NCBI RefSeq assembly: GCF_000321225.1
Contig: NW_004450661.1
Span: 1,939,901-2,003,900 of the forward strand
Reading direction: 5' to 3'
Length of the DNA: 64,000 nucleotides
Source of the DNA: Odobenus rosmarus divergens
Lineage: Eukaryota > Chordata > Mammalia > Carnivora > Odobenidae
Under the pieces are notes generated by a model that saw only the letters and a list, made by a program, of their open reading frames with translations, was not told the origin of the DNA and did not search any database. The position numbers and the translations under genes are program-made. Each line of letters starts with the position of its first letter. The stretch's first letter is position 1. Shown here piece by piece: positions 43,092-54,530 of the stretch.

Positions 43092-43350
43092 CAGTGCAAA
43101 CAATGGAGCACCATCTTGAAAGTACTGAAAAAAAGAAAGGAAGGAAGAAACCCTGTCCACCTGAAAATCTATATCCAGCAAAAATATCTTTCAAAAATAA
43201 AAGTAGAGTGAAGACGTTTCAGGCATACAAAATCTAAAAATATTTATTACTAATAAACCAACACTATAAAAAAATGTACACACAGGTCCTTCAGACAAAA
43301 AAGAAAATGGTACTGGGAGAAAGTATGAGTCTTCATAAAGACTAAAAACT
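43092..43350 (+). mobile_element. Old LINE-1 fragment
   Basis: AACAATGGAGCACCATCTTG, TATATCCAGCAAAAATATCT, TTCAAAAATAAAAGTAGAGT and GGTCCTTCAGACAAAAAAGA: text found in old mammalian L1 elements (sense orientation). It may be the target into which the L1 tip at 42916 inserted. Confidence 0.65.
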
Positions 43351-43553
43351 ACCAGAAACAGTTGCCTCTCTGCCTGAACTTTCTTTTCTTCTTTTGCTGA
43401 GTGACTTCTATCAGTCTTTCAAGACTCAGCTCAGATGACCCGCCATCTTTCCCCAGCCTCCGAGGCTGGAGTCTGTGTCCCTCCCAGAGCACTCTGTGGT
43501 GAGCCCTTACCCTGCATTCATCAGATGGCATTATAACGGTCTGCTCACTTATC
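43351..43553 (+). mobile_element. LINE-2 fragment
   Basis: CAAGACTCAGCTCAGATGAC, CCAGAGCACTCTGTGGTGAG and GATGGCATTATAACGGTCTG: L2 text that stops abruptly where the antisense L1 piece begins. Confidence 0.6.
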
Positions 43554-43697
43554 CTCCATGCAACACGTGCCCTCCTCAATACCCATCACCAGGTTAACCC
43601 ATCCCCCCACCTCCCTCCCCTCTAGAACCCTCAGTTTGTTTCTCAGAGTCCACAGTCTCTCATGGTTCGTCTCCCCTTCCGATTCCCCCCCCTTCAA
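43554..43697 (-). mobile_element. Internal LINE-1 3'-UTR piece, antisense, without poly-A
   Basis: Reverse complement of the second 3'-UTR module (GGGGAGACGAACCATGAGAG to GAGGAGGGCACGTGTTGCAT). The last ~120 bp and poly-A of the element, which should lie on the left, are missing. The left boundary runs straight into L2 sequence. No target duplication is evident. Confidence 0.87.
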
Positions 43698-43699
43698 AA

Positions 43700-45130
43700 T
43701 TGTCTGCATTGTTTCCAGTGAGAAATCTAGTATTTTTAGTCCTCGGTATAGAACATGTTGCTTTAAAGATTTCCTTTTCATCACTGATTTTGAACAGTTT
43801 GATTATGATGTGCTTTGGTGTAGGGCTTTTTCCCCCCACCATGTTTCTTGTGTTTGGGGTTTGCTGGGTTCTTGAATTGACAAATTCAGTTTTTATTACA
43901 GTTTGGAATTTTTTCAGACATTATTTCTTCAAATATTGTTTCTGTTCCTCTCTCTCAAGGACTCCAGTTACAGGTATATTAGCCCCTTGAAGTTGTGCCA
44001 TAGTTCACTGATGCTCTGTTCATTTTTTAAAAATTCTTTCCTTTCTCTGAGTTTCATTTTGGGTAGCTTTTACTGCTATGTCTTCAAGTCCATTAATCTT
44101 TCCTTCTGCAATGTCTAGTGTCTGCTTCTACCACTAATCCTATCCAGTGCATTTGTTTAGCCTCAGATATTATTCTTTTCATCTCTAGAAACTTGATTTG
44201 GATCAAAAAAAATCTCCCACATATCTATTTAATTTTTGGAACATATGAATACAGTTATAATAACTAATTTAATTTTTGTTAGATGTAATTCTAACGTCTG
44301 CATTAGTTCTGGATTCATTTTGATAGGTTGATTTTTCTCCTTCATCATGCACTGTATTTTCCTCCTTTTTTGTATGACTGGTAATTTATTGAATGTCGGT
44401 CTTTGTGAATTTGATCTTTTTGGATGTTGGATATTTTTGCATTCCTATAAATATTTTTGAGCTTTGCTCTAGGAAATGGTTAAGTCACTTGGAAACAGGA
44501 AAAAGACCTTAGAGGTCTTGCTTTTGAGATTTGTTACCTGTTTAGTCTAAAGTCTAGAGCAGTGTTTAACCTAAAGGTGATTATTCCTCCCTAAGAAAAA
44601 CCCTCCTGAGAACACAACCCAAGGCCTATGAATCCAGACTGCCTGCTGGGAATAGGCACTCTTCTCCGCCCCACATGAGCACCAAGCACTGTTTTCTTCA
44701 TCCTTTTGGGTGGTTCTTTCCCTAGACTTGGGTAGTATCTTCATTCACACACAGTGATTAGTGGTCTACTGAAAACTCAAGGGGAGACTCTCTATGTATC
44801 CTGAGTTCTCTCTCTGCACAGTCTCTCCTGTTTGCTACTCTGTTCTGTAAAATCTGACTGCCTTAGTCTGTCCCAGACTCTCACCTCTGTCTCCTCAGGC
44901 CTGGGTTCCTCCTCCCTGGACTCACAGTTTGGAAATTCTTCTAAGACAATAATTTGGGGGCAATCACAGGGCTAAGCTCCTTTATTTCCTGTGTCTCAGA
45001 GATCACTGTCCTTCATTGCTTGGTGCCCAGGGTCTTGGAAAGCATTATTTTGTATATTTTGTCTGGTTTATTTTGTTTTGAGGCAGGAGGCTAAACCCAG
45101 TCTCTGTTACTCCATCTTGGCCCAATCAAT
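43700..45130 (-). mobile_element. Ancient LINE-1 (L1ME/HAL1-like) 5' region, antisense
   Basis: Antisense text of an ancient L1 5' region: GTTTGATTATGATGTGCTTT, ATTATTTCTTCAAATATTGT, GGACTCCAGTTACAGGTATA, CTTCAAGTCCATTAATCTTT, TGACTGGTAATTTATTGAAT, ending GTTACTCCATCTTGGCCC near 45121, the usual 5' terminus of such elements. Open frames here are not conserved. Confidence 0.72.
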
Positions 45131-45149
45131 CACGTGGTATTTTAATACT

Positions 45150-45275
45150 GGGTATATGTGTCTACCCTTCCCATTGGACTCAGATCTCCTTAAAGGTAGG
45201 TTCTGTGCTTTATTCACCTTCAAACCTTTATACACGCCCGGCACACAGTGAAGATGCAATAATAATTGACTAAGG
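45150..45275 (+). mobile_element. LINE-2 3' end
   Basis: GGACTCAGATCTCCTTAAAG, GTAGGTTCTGTGCTTTATTC, GCCCGGCACACAGTGAAGAT and GCAATAATAATTGACTAA: L2 terminus. Confidence 0.72.
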
Positions 45276-48200
45276 CTAATTCAGTATCACGAATGTACAC
45301 TGCCTTTTGCCACTGCTTTGACCTCAGTGGGAGCACTGGCAAGAAGGAGCCACTGTATAATTACAGCATCTTGGGGTTGAAAGAGAACATGCAGGCCCTC
45401 CATTTTATCCCTTTAAAAAACATGAAGTTTGGCAAAACATCCCTAACAAGGCATCAGAAAGAGGTATGGTGTTTAGTTGGGGAGAGAAGACAAGAGATGA
45501 GGTACCATGTCTCATCTGCAGGAGGGATGCTTTGCAATAGAAAGCCTCTTTGGCTCATAATAATCTCCCCCCACACACCCATCACCAGCATGAGTCTGGA
45601 GACAAAGACATCAGGACCACTAAGCACAGGGAAGGGATAAAAGTTGAGAGCAGAAAGCAGGGTAGAGATGGTAGTCGAGAAGAGAGAGGCCCCAGACAGA
45701 AGACAAAGGCTCCTTGGAGGACACTATTGAAAAGGAAGAAGGGCAAGGGCTCCTCATTCCCCCTGTTTCGTCTTCTTCTTGGTTCTCAACATTGTACTAA
45801 CTTAGCAGTAGACCATCTCTCTGCCTTCATTTTTCCAACACAGCCAAGCCACATGCAGGCGCGTGCAGGCATGCACACTCACCCTAAACCACATCATGTG
45901 GCTGAGATGAACACAGAGAGATCACCAAACAAGCAATCTTACAGTAATACTGCAGACAGCCACCAGAGATTCTGAGTGATGTAGAACGTCAACAATCGTT
46001 ATTGGTATTGCTTATCGTGAGGAGGGTGTGTGAGAAGAAACATAATGTGAGCTCCTACAAGGAACTTGGATACTAACGATCTCCGTGAATCCTCTTCATC
46101 CCTGGACCTTACTTAAGACAGGCCCATGTTCCCTCACTGTAAATAAAGGAACTAAAATCCAAAATGATTAAAAGACAAAGTCTAGAACTGGTTTTCCCAA
46201 TCCTTAATTCTAAGATCTTAGCCTCAACCACCGTAGATCATAGGTAACCAAAGAAGTTGGTGTCATCGACGTATGGGATCTTTTTAAAATGTTACCTGAC
46301 AAAACCCTGCCATCAAAACCATATGCCCTAGAGAAAAGCTGGTCAGTACCCAGGCTGAGGGCAGTTACCTTCAAACCCTTCTAAGCAGTACAAAGTTGCA
46401 ACAGACATGAGCTCAAAGACTACCCCAAAAAAGACTGGAGGTTTCCCCTTGTTTTTCTTGTCCCCACCATGGATAGACTGGCTGAGGAGCTGCGTCCAGT
46501 CAGAGAGCAAACAGAATAAGGAAAGAATAGGGTCCTGGACCCTACACCTCAGCTAAATAAATCTCTAAAGAACTGAGTTTGGATTACGTATAAACGAAGG
46601 ATATATGGCTAAAAAGGAAGGCCTTTTCCAGAAAGCTACATGGAACCTGCCTAGCAACCTGAAGCAGGGACATTCTGGATCCCTGGTGTCCCGCATCCAG
46701 GGTAAAGTTCAGTTTTCTCTGGGAGAAAGATCTGCCAATCTGATACACAAAGAAAAATAAGAAAAAAGGACAGAAGGGGATGAAGCGAACAGGGGAGGGA
46801 GGAGGAAAGAACAGGAACAAAAGAGGAAAAGAAAGGAACACAAGGGAAAGGAAAAAGTCAGGCTTTCCTTTCCTGTTTCTATTCCCCCACACTGGGGAGG
46901 GTTGTGGATAACTGCACAATTATAAAATCCTATCTTTTTCTGAGTTCTTCCAGCAAACACAGAGCAGTAGAATAGGATCCCCTCACAGCATGTCCCCACA
47001 GCATTTCTAAACAAGTTTATTTGGTTTTGGCAAACAAACCCTTGCCTGTGACCAGTCCACACCTTTAAACTGGATGGCGTTCTTCGGAAAGTTTTCCATG
47101 GTCCCAGGGCTTTGCCCCATTACAATGGGATCAAAAATGAGCTCTCCCTAAGCCTGCAGTAGGGGCAAACAGCTAGATGGCTCAAGGGCAACCTGAGCAC
47201 AAAGGACAGAGAGGGGTTGGCCATCAAGTGAGGGAGGTGCCATTTGAGGAAGGTCAGCCAGGTATGCTTCCTTCAGCAGAAAACAGAAGTGGAATATCTC
47301 ACCCTTGGGAGCAGCACATGGAGCTGAACAGACTGAACGCAAGACTGGGGAAGCAAGAAAGACTGTGAGGTGTGGCTTAAAAATCTTGAAAACCAAGACA
47401 AATAATTAGCCCTTCTGAGTGGGTTGGTTATAATCTCATCCGGAGGCAGGAAATTAGGCAGGATCCACTTTAAAGACTGGCCCCATCAGGAACACTCTGT
47501 GGGACCCTGCGCGGTGGGCAAGGAAGTCAACAGTTCTCTCCCAGACATGTGGTGATGACCCCCCAGTCTCCATCCCAGGACTCCACAGACTCCTACGGAG
47601 AAGGAAATCAGGCAAGAGCCCTACTATGATTCCCTAATGAGACAAGATAATTTACTGGGGTATTAATTTGGATTTTGCATGGCTCTTCCTATGGTTTTTT
47701 TCTTCCCTGCTCCAAGGAGGTGTGGGGCCCTTTGTGCACCTGTCTTTGCATGTCTGGGGGAGAGGGCAGTGTGCTTGGAAGGGCAGAAGCAAAACCTGCC
47801 TTCACCTTCTTTTCCTGGGCTTTTGTTTCCTGTCATTCTGAGTACTCGGGGGAGGGGGGGTCAAGTTACAGAGGGAGCCAAGAGGAGAAGCAAGGAGAGA
47901 GAGCTCATGCTCCAAGACCAGAAGGGGACACAAGTGTGCAGGCTCTAAGAAGAGGGGGTTCCCTTACAGGGCTGGGGAGATGACGAAAGCCCCTGGAAGG
48001 GCTGTGGAAGTCGCTGGATGGTAAGTGGCCAGGACCACCTTTCAGCTGCTTCTTCCAGGAACATCTAGCTTAGACTAATGCCTTTCTACATAACTCTATG
48101 CCACTATATTTATTTCTATCTGTGAATTGCATCATACTGAAAATCACCCAAAATACGCCCACCATTGGCAAAGCCTTTGGCAATCTTTGTTAAACAGATG

Positions 48201-48438
48201 TGTTCGTAGCAGCCATCTCTTGCTCATGGATCTGCTCTGCCTGCTGACTGCCACTTGTCGATAACATCAGTTTCTAAGAGTGACACTATCTCCTCGTACA
48301 AATAGAACATGTCCTCCCACCAAGCCATTCTTCTGGCAAGGGTACCCTCTACTTCTCTACACAAAACAACAAGTATTTATAGAACTCAGCCCCATGAAAG
48401 GTACAGAAACATTTATAGGCATGGTTTTGCCTCTTGTG
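45276..48438. other. Long unique-looking stretch, no recognised feature
   Basis: About 3 kb with almost no recognisable interspersed repeat and no supported gene. It contains a nearly pure A/G tract at 46743-46860. Open frames of 124, 141 and 117 codons (45266, 45550, 46709) lack domains. A short L2/MIR-like piece may lie at 45340-45480. Confidence 0.45.
46743..46860 (+). repeat. Homopurine tract (about 118 bp)
   Basis: A/G on the plus strand with only a handful of C/T interruptions, such as GGGGAGGGAGGAGGAAAGAA and GAGGAAAAGAAAGGAA. Minus-strand open frames through it give Phe/Leu/Ser/Pro-rich translations, which explains their apparent hydrophobic character. Confidence 0.9.
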
Positions 48439-48450
48439 CTTAACAATCTT

Positions 48451-48647
48451 TTTTTTTTTTAAGATTTTATTTATTTATTTGAGAGAGAAGGAGAGAGCAT
48501 GCAAGCGGGGTAGGGGCAGAGGGAGAAAATCTCAAGCAGACTCCCTGCCAAGTTCGGAGCCCAACGTGGGCTCGATCTCATGACCCTGAGATCATGACCT
48601 GAGCCGAAACCAAGAGTCGGCCACTTAACCAACTGAGCTACCCATGC
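48451..48647 (-). mobile_element. Can-SINE, antisense, damaged 5' end
   Basis: The poly-T and AAGATTTTATTTATTTATTT (tail of the element) lead to the tRNA-related part. The first bases read GGTAGCTCAG instead of GCGCCTGGGTGGCTCAG, so a few 5' bases are lost. The target duplication TAACAATCTT lies at 48441-48450 and 48649-48658. Confidence 0.93.
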
Positions 48648-48779
48648 CTAACAATCTTGAGAAACTTGTTAAGAAACAACACAACCTGCAAGTGAGTTGT
48701 AAATGTAGACAGTAGTGGCTTTAGGCCCCGTGGGGGTGTAGGGGATGGGGGGTTGGGTGATGCCCTGGGAGTGAGCTGG

Positions 48780-48965
48780 CAGAACTCACTGAGTACCCAC
48801 TGTGAGCCAGGCCCTGTGCCAGGTGTGGGGCATCATGGTCTCGTTTAGAACTACATGACTCCTTGAGGACAGTCTTGGCAACCAGCTTTTTTTTTTACAG
48901 ATGGGGCAATCAGTGCCTCGTGATAAATGAACCTAGAATTTTAGCCAGGTCTGACTCCAACATCA
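48780..48965 (-). repeat. MIR SINE, antisense
   Basis: ACTGAGTACCCACTGTGAGC, CAGGCCCTGTGCCAGGTGTG, TTTACAGATGGGGCAATCAG and AGCCAGGTCTGACTCCAA follow antisense MIR order. Confidence 0.83.
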
Positions 48966-49569
48966 CATGGTCACACCCAGGAGAGGCTCCTGGGGTTGAC
49001 TATTCAGGAGTGGGTAATTAGAGCCTAGACTCGAGTGGAGACTAGAGAAGATAAACATGAAAGAAGGCTCTTGAGAGAGCTATCCACCTGCATGGATGCT
49101 GGAGAGGGAGGAAAGAGTGAATTGAAGATGCTCAGGCTTTGAAATTCTCACAGCACCTTATGGGGCTCAGCTCGCAAAGGTTTTCAGTCTCATTGACTTC
49201 CTCGCTCAGATTAACCCCAAATATTTGACTGTGATCGTAATTTTTGGAACCCAATACCCAGAACAGCAGCTCCCAAAATGTGACCAGGAACCCCTGAGAA
49301 TCCCCAAGACCCTTCCAGAGGGTCCTTAAGTTCGGAATTATTCTCATAATAATACTAAGCCATTACTTTCCTTTTCCACCCTCAATCTCTCACAAGTGTC
49401 CAGTGAGTAAAGCTTCCAGAGGTTACGTGGTCTGTGATCGTGCAGTGGACTGAACGCAGAGGCACATATGATAGTCCAGCTGTCATCTACTAAGGCAGGA
49501 TTGAAGAGATTTGCAAAGATGTAAAACAATAGCATTGTTTTTTTACATTATTTAATATCTGTTTTAGAT
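48966..49569. other. No recognised feature
   Basis: Unassigned interval. Nothing identifiable. Confidence 0.45.
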
Positions 49570-49769
49570 TATTATTTTTTATTTTAGATTATTTATTTGA
49601 GAGAGAGGGTGTGCCAACGGGGGAGGGGCATAAGGAGAAAAAGAATCTCAAGCCCACTCCCTGCTGAGCACAGAGCCTGACCCGGGGCTCGATCTCACAA
49701 CCCTGAGATCATGACCTGAGCCGAAATCAAGAGTCGGGTGCTTAACTGACTCAGCCACCCAGGCGCCCC
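49570..49769 (-). mobile_element. Can-SINE, antisense, older
   Basis: On the minus strand: GGGGCGCCTGGGTGGCTGAG, TCAGTTAAGCACCCGACTCT, CAGGTCATGATCTCAGGGTT, TTCTTTTTCTCCTTATGCCC, AAATAATCTAAAATAAAAAA. Several substitutions indicate an older copy. Confidence 0.93.
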
Positions 49770-50074
49770 ACAATACCACTCTTGATACTGAATTTTTTCT
49801 GTTTTGTTTTGGAAAATATAGCTGTAGTCAACATGCAATGGGTTCATTACTCCTATCTTTAAGTAACTTAGTAAATATTTTAAAACTTTTTCAGTTTTAA
49901 TTCCTAAAACAATAAGTGTTAGTAGATATACGTCATACAAACAAAAGCTCTTTGGGATTTTTGGTAATTTTTAAGATTATAAGGAAGTCTTGAGACCCAA
50001 AATTTGACAACCATGGGTCTAAAAGAATAATGGTAAAGACAGACTCTGAAAATGTATTTGTGTTTAACCAACAC

Positions 50075-50300
50075 TAATGGGTGGGCCAGACACTGCACTA
50101 AGCAGTTTATATTTGTGATCTCATTGGTTCCTCACAACAACATGTTAGGGTAAGAAACTTGTCCCCATTTTGCAGATCAGGAAAGTGAGGCACAGAGAGG
50201 TTGAGCCGCTTGCCCAAGGTCCTGAAGCTATTCGATGAGCAGAACAAAATTCAAGCCCATGTCTGCCCAGGCTACGAATGGCTATCCTGCTCTTATAAAA
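50075..50300 (-). repeat. MIR SINE, antisense, near full length
   Basis: CAGACACTGCACTAAGCAGT, CTCATTGGTTCCTCACAACA, CCCCATTTTGCAGATCAGGA, GAGGCACAGAGAGGTTGAGC, CTTGCCCAAGGTCCTGAAGC: one of the best-preserved MIRs here. Confidence 0.9.
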
Positions 50301-50496
50301 CCAATACTGCAAAGACATTACATGTTAAACATAGTTTAAAAAAAAAAACAAAAAACCCATAGACCTAATAGTAGAAATAGAGTAGACCCACTGTGAAGGA
50401 GAACACTTTAGGATAAAGGGATAGTAACTAATGCATATATAATGAATAACTGATGGGCAAATGAGTATAATTCTTTAACTCTAAACATGTATTGTC

Positions 50497-50620
50497 TGCC
50501 AGGTGCCTGAAGAAGACAGCAGTAAACAAGACAGACTCTCCCTTCCCCTTAAGGAGCTCAGAGAGCAGGGGGCTGGCTGTAAACAAATAATTACACAAAT
50601 ATAAAGCAATGCCAAAACAC
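50497..50620 (+). repeat. Fragment of an ancient mammal-wide repeat (family uncertain)
   Basis: TGTCTGCCAGGTGCCTGAAG, GACAGCAGTAAACAAGACAG, CCTTCCCCTTAAGGAGCTCA and GTAAACAAATAATTACACAA: the same layout as 21966-22130. Confidence 0.6.
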
Positions 50621-51429
50621 AGTGACGTCTGGATGTGAACTGAGCTTGCGCAGAGCCGTCCCCACTCATGACATACGGAGAAGTTGGGAGGGCAAGAGCG
50701 GGGAGGGCAAGCACACATCGGCACACGCCACCCCTGGTACTCTTACCAGAGGCTGGCTGGGGCTGTTTACACAGAGAGTCTGAGCACAAGCGCATTCAAA
50801 GTTCCTCTGTTTCCTCCTTTATTTTTCAGCTACAGACATCTCTGGACTATTGAATCTAGATAAGCCAAGATTACTGTTTCATTTGAAAGGACAAATATGT
50901 TTTGTGAGGCCTGGTGGGCTAGGGAAGTCTGTGGGAGGTGTGAAGCGCTTGGGTATGTTTGGTCTGTTTACAGAATTTCTGGAACAGGACTCTGGGCAGA
51001 AGCAGGAATAATAACTAGGCCGGTGGGTGGTATTGAGGTGGGTTTGATGCAATTAGCCACACTCCTAGCTCTGGCGTGCAAACACTGGGCCAAGGTCACG
51101 GTGGAGTGAGGAGAGGTGTGAATGGCTCACACAAACTGCCTTTCTGTGGGACTAATAGAAGGCCATGGTCATCTTCACAGGCAATGATTAAAGAACAACG
51201 GGGTTCCCTCACTGATGTGCTTAACCACAGATGGCTCCTTGTTTGCTACTCCCATCCTCCTCCTGAACCTGGCCAGATAGAGAGAGCCCCAGCTTCAGTA
51301 CCCTGCAATACATGGCTCACACTACCTATGTAAAAATAAAACACACACACCACCTCCAAGACCTTTGGTTGGGAAGCTGTGTCTAGCAGTATCTGCTCGG
51401 TTACCATCCTGATCTAACTAGGATGCTAT
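50621..51429. other. No recognised feature
   Basis: Unique-looking sequence with a little CpG near 50640-50740. No gene is supported. Confidence 0.45.
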
Positions 51430-51870
51430 ATGCCAGTGGCTCCCAGATTTCTATCTCTGGGCCAAACCTCCCTCCTTAGCCCAGGTCCCAAAGTCAACTC
51501 TCTACTACATCTCTTGGATAGATCAAACTCAATGTATTTGAACCCAAACTCATGATCCACCCTTAAATAACACCCCACCTCACTTCAAGACCTGGGCCAC
51601 CTCCATGAACCCAGTCCCAGGTAAGGCACTAGTCTCTCAACTAGCCTAACTAGTCCAACTAAATCAACTAGTCTTACAACCTCCACCCTCAACCCTTTCA
51701 CAGCCAACCCATCACCTGCCCCTATTGGTTCCACCTCCAAAGTCTCTCCAGATTCTTTCCACTTCTCTCCACCATCAGAGCCCACCTCAGCTCTCACCTG
51801 GACAACTACAGTGCCCTCCTTACAAGACTCTGCATTCACTCCACCCTCAGCCTCCAATCCAGTCCCTGCA
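51430..51870 (+). mobile_element. LINE-2 fragment
   Basis: L2 text including TGGCTCCCAGATTTCTATCT, ACTACATCTCTTGGATAGAT, TCTCACCTGGACAACTACAG and TGCCCTCCTTACAAGACTCT. A CTAGT-rich low-complexity patch at 51620-51675 has expanded inside it. Confidence 0.72.
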
Positions 51871-52759
51871 TGGCAGTAGGTAGTTGGGTTGGAAGAGGGA
51901 AAAGCAAGAAGTAGGGGTCAAATCAAGAGGCTTTTCTGATATTCCTATGAGGTGTGAAGAGGGCCAGGATCAGGGTGCAGTAATGCAACCCTAAAGGAGT
52001 AGATGGACATCAAGTTCTAGGGGATGCAACTCTCTAGGCTCTCCAGGGAGGAGATGATGCAGAAAAGGAGGGAAAAGGCCCAGGGACAGACATCTGGTAG
52101 CTGGGAGTACAGTGGTGCTATTAAGAGTTAAGAAGTCAGGAGGAAGAGCTGCTTTGGGGGTTTGGGGCAAACCCTGTTGATCCGGAGATAGTAGAGAACA
52201 GTTTCATACAATGTCTTACACCTCATTTATGCGTCTTATGTGAAAGGTTCTAATAGTCACTTGGATGATGAGCTGCCTGGGGCTAGGACCACATCTCCTA
52301 TGGCCTGGAACCCCCGACCTCTGATGGCTAGTACTTATTTTCCTGCCTTTTTTTGTACAGCTTCATACATGGTAATGTTCCAGCTCAGGTCTCCTGGACC
52401 CACTTGTCTTATTCTGGCATTCCTTGGCTGTGAGCTATCCATATCTGCTAGCTGCTTAGCTTAAATGTCTTCTAAGCCCATAAATGAGGTCTTCCCAAGC
52501 AGGCAGGAAGGACTCCTGACTCTTCCTCTTCTGGCTTGCCTAAGGTCCATGGTGCATCTACATTGGCCAGATGTACAGACAAGAAATGTCCATCCCCATA
52601 TCCAAATGACACAGAGCCTTCTTTCAGACTCACATCAAATACTGCATGGCCCACAAATCAATCTCTGCTTGCCCAGTAACAGTAGTAACAGACCTGTGAG
52701 GAGCTCGCTACCGTGAACACGGTATTCTCATAGGCCCGCTCTTGCAGCCATAGAAGATG
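51871..52759. other. No clear feature; partly L2-like
   Basis: Pyrimidine-rich segments at 52280-52680 are loosely L2-like. I cannot place them with confidence. Confidence 0.35.
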
Positions 52760-52980
52760 TGTCTTCCTGAAAGCCATTTCTCATTTTTTAAACTCTAGCC
52801 CTTTCTCCAGAGATCTTTTTGTGGCATTTATCACGCCCACTGTGATTGAGAGTTGTTTGCTAGACCACCAGATTAAAAACTCCTCGAAGGCAGGCTCTGA
52901 GAATGATCCATCTCCAGGATCCCCAGCACCTAGAACACAGGACTCCAGGCGTGTATGATTGACGAAAAATGAAAAAAGCA
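52760..52980 (+). mobile_element. LINE-2 3' end
   Basis: TTTGTGGCATTTATCACGCC, ACTCCTCGAAGGCAGGCTCT and CCCAGCACCTAGAACACAGG: L2 terminus. Confidence 0.78.
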
Positions 52981-54305
52981 CAGTCCCCCTAGACCGCTGT
53001 CCATGTAAACTTTAAAACCCGAGTAATGCTTAGAGCTTGGAACCAGTGCTGCCAGGTAAAGGTTAAATGACACCATAATACAAGTAAAAATCATTAAGAG
53101 GCGCACACCACGAGGCTGGGCGGCTGCTCAGAGCAGACACGCCAAGTCCTCCAGGAGCCAGGGTCCCCTCCACCTACTCCAATCCAAGGAGAGAGGGCAC
53201 TCATTTGACCTATGCACTGGGGTGGAACCAACCCCCAAAACAGACACCAACAAGGACCTGCCAAGAAGAAACAAAGAGGAAGGGAAATAGCGGAATGTTT
53301 GGGGCGTCAGGAGCCAAGGAGCCACACCAGGCCCTTGGGAGCTGCTGCTTCCACCACCTGTGAGTCCCCAGTCAGGCCAAAGAATGGCACTGCTCCTATC
53401 TGGCTCATGGCAGCTGGGTCCCAGCAGCCCACGAGACGCAGCCAAAGCCAGAATAAATACGTCTAAACCAGCCCTTCCCTCCGTGGGCTCCCTGGTCTTG
53501 GAGCGCTGGAGGGCATTCACCGTGGCTACTGAGTTTCAGAAGCAGAAGCGGGCCAACACACTGAGCCCGCCCCACCATCCCCTTCTCACACGAGAAAAGG
53601 CAATTCTGAAGCAGACCTAACCACTTCTACTTCTAGTGACTCCAAGGAAGCCTCCCAGTTTGGGGCATCAGGGTTAGGAGTGGGCTAGAGTGGGGAAGGA
53701 CACATGAAGAGCTTCAGAAAGAAATGCATGCACATCAGCCCCTGCATTATATAAAGGGGATTGGGAGGGGACGGGCCTCTCCCCAGAAGTGGTTTCTTTC
53801 CCAACTAACAAAGGGGAAGGGGTCCTGCTGGCAGGCTGGTGTCAGAGCCAAGGATTTGAAGGCTGCTGGGAGAGGCTTCCCAGGTGGGAGGCTTCAAGCC
53901 CCCGTGGTGGTTTTGGAGCTTGGAGCCAGCGACAGCACGCTCGTCAACTCTGACAACGCAGCGGAGCCCAAAACCTGTTTGCGGGGAGGGCAGGAGTCTC
54001 CTTCCAAAGCCCGTGAAGCTGCTGGGAAACATTTCTGCGGCCCAGAATCCAAGTCCTGGACTCAGTCTAAGAAGAGGAGAATGAGGGATAGCAATGGGGA
54101 AGGAAAGGAAGGAGCCAGAAGGGAAGGAAGGCGGTGCTCGGGGATGGGAGCGGGTAAGAGTGTGGTCCTTCCCACAAGGTCAGAGGAGAGCAGCCCTGCG
54201 TGGGAGGAGGAGGGGCAAGGAGAAGAAGTGGGTAGAGGACACCCACGCGGGTTCAGCCTGGATCACGTGAAGCAAAGTCCTATGGCCCCAAATGAGAAAA
54301 AAAAT
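52981..54305. other. GC-richer unique-looking stretch, no supported gene
   Basis: This holds the longest open frame in the window (53724-54311, 195 codons). It is Gly/Ser/Arg/Lys-rich, runs through purine-rich DNA and shows no domain. CpGs are scattered, but density and GC look too low for a CpG island. Confidence 0.45.
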
Positions 54306-54319
54306 GGGTAGTGATTTTA

Positions 54320-54516
54320 TTTTATTTTTTTAAATATTTTATTTATTTATTTGACAGAGAGAGAAGGAGAGCACAAGCAGGGGGAGCAGCAGAGGGAGAG
54401 GAGATGCATTCTCCCCGCTAAGCACGGAGCCTGATGCGGGGTTTGATCCCAGGACCCTGGGATCATGACCTGAGCCGAAGGCAGACGCTTAACGACTGAG
54501 CCACCCAGGCGCCCCA
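54320..54516 (-). mobile_element. Can-SINE, antisense, young
   Basis: A full-length element reading GGGGCGCCTGGGTGGCTCAG on the minus strand, with the tail AAATAAATAAATAAAATATT. The perfect 14 bp target duplication GGGTAGTGATTTTA lies at 54306-54319 and 54517-54530. Confidence 0.97.
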
Positions 54517-54530
54517 GGGTAGTGATTTTA

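Noticed and set aside
9739..43181. Recurring peptide beginning MFHDSLFVHNTQCSTQ (9739-10035, 28937-29155, 42987-43181) as a conserved protein
   Set aside because: It is the antisense translation of the L1 3' UTR. The similarity reflects L1 copies, not selection on protein.
53900..54260. Possible CpG island / promoter
   Set aside because: CpGs are only moderately frequent and are interspersed with long CpG-free purine runs. GC and CpG density look below island level by eye.
53724..54311. Longest open frame (195 codons, plus strand)
   Set aside because: Composition follows purine-rich DNA (Gly, Arg, Lys, Ser), there is no domain or conserved motif, and overlapping frames in other phases are also open. 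It looks like chance in GC-richer sequence.
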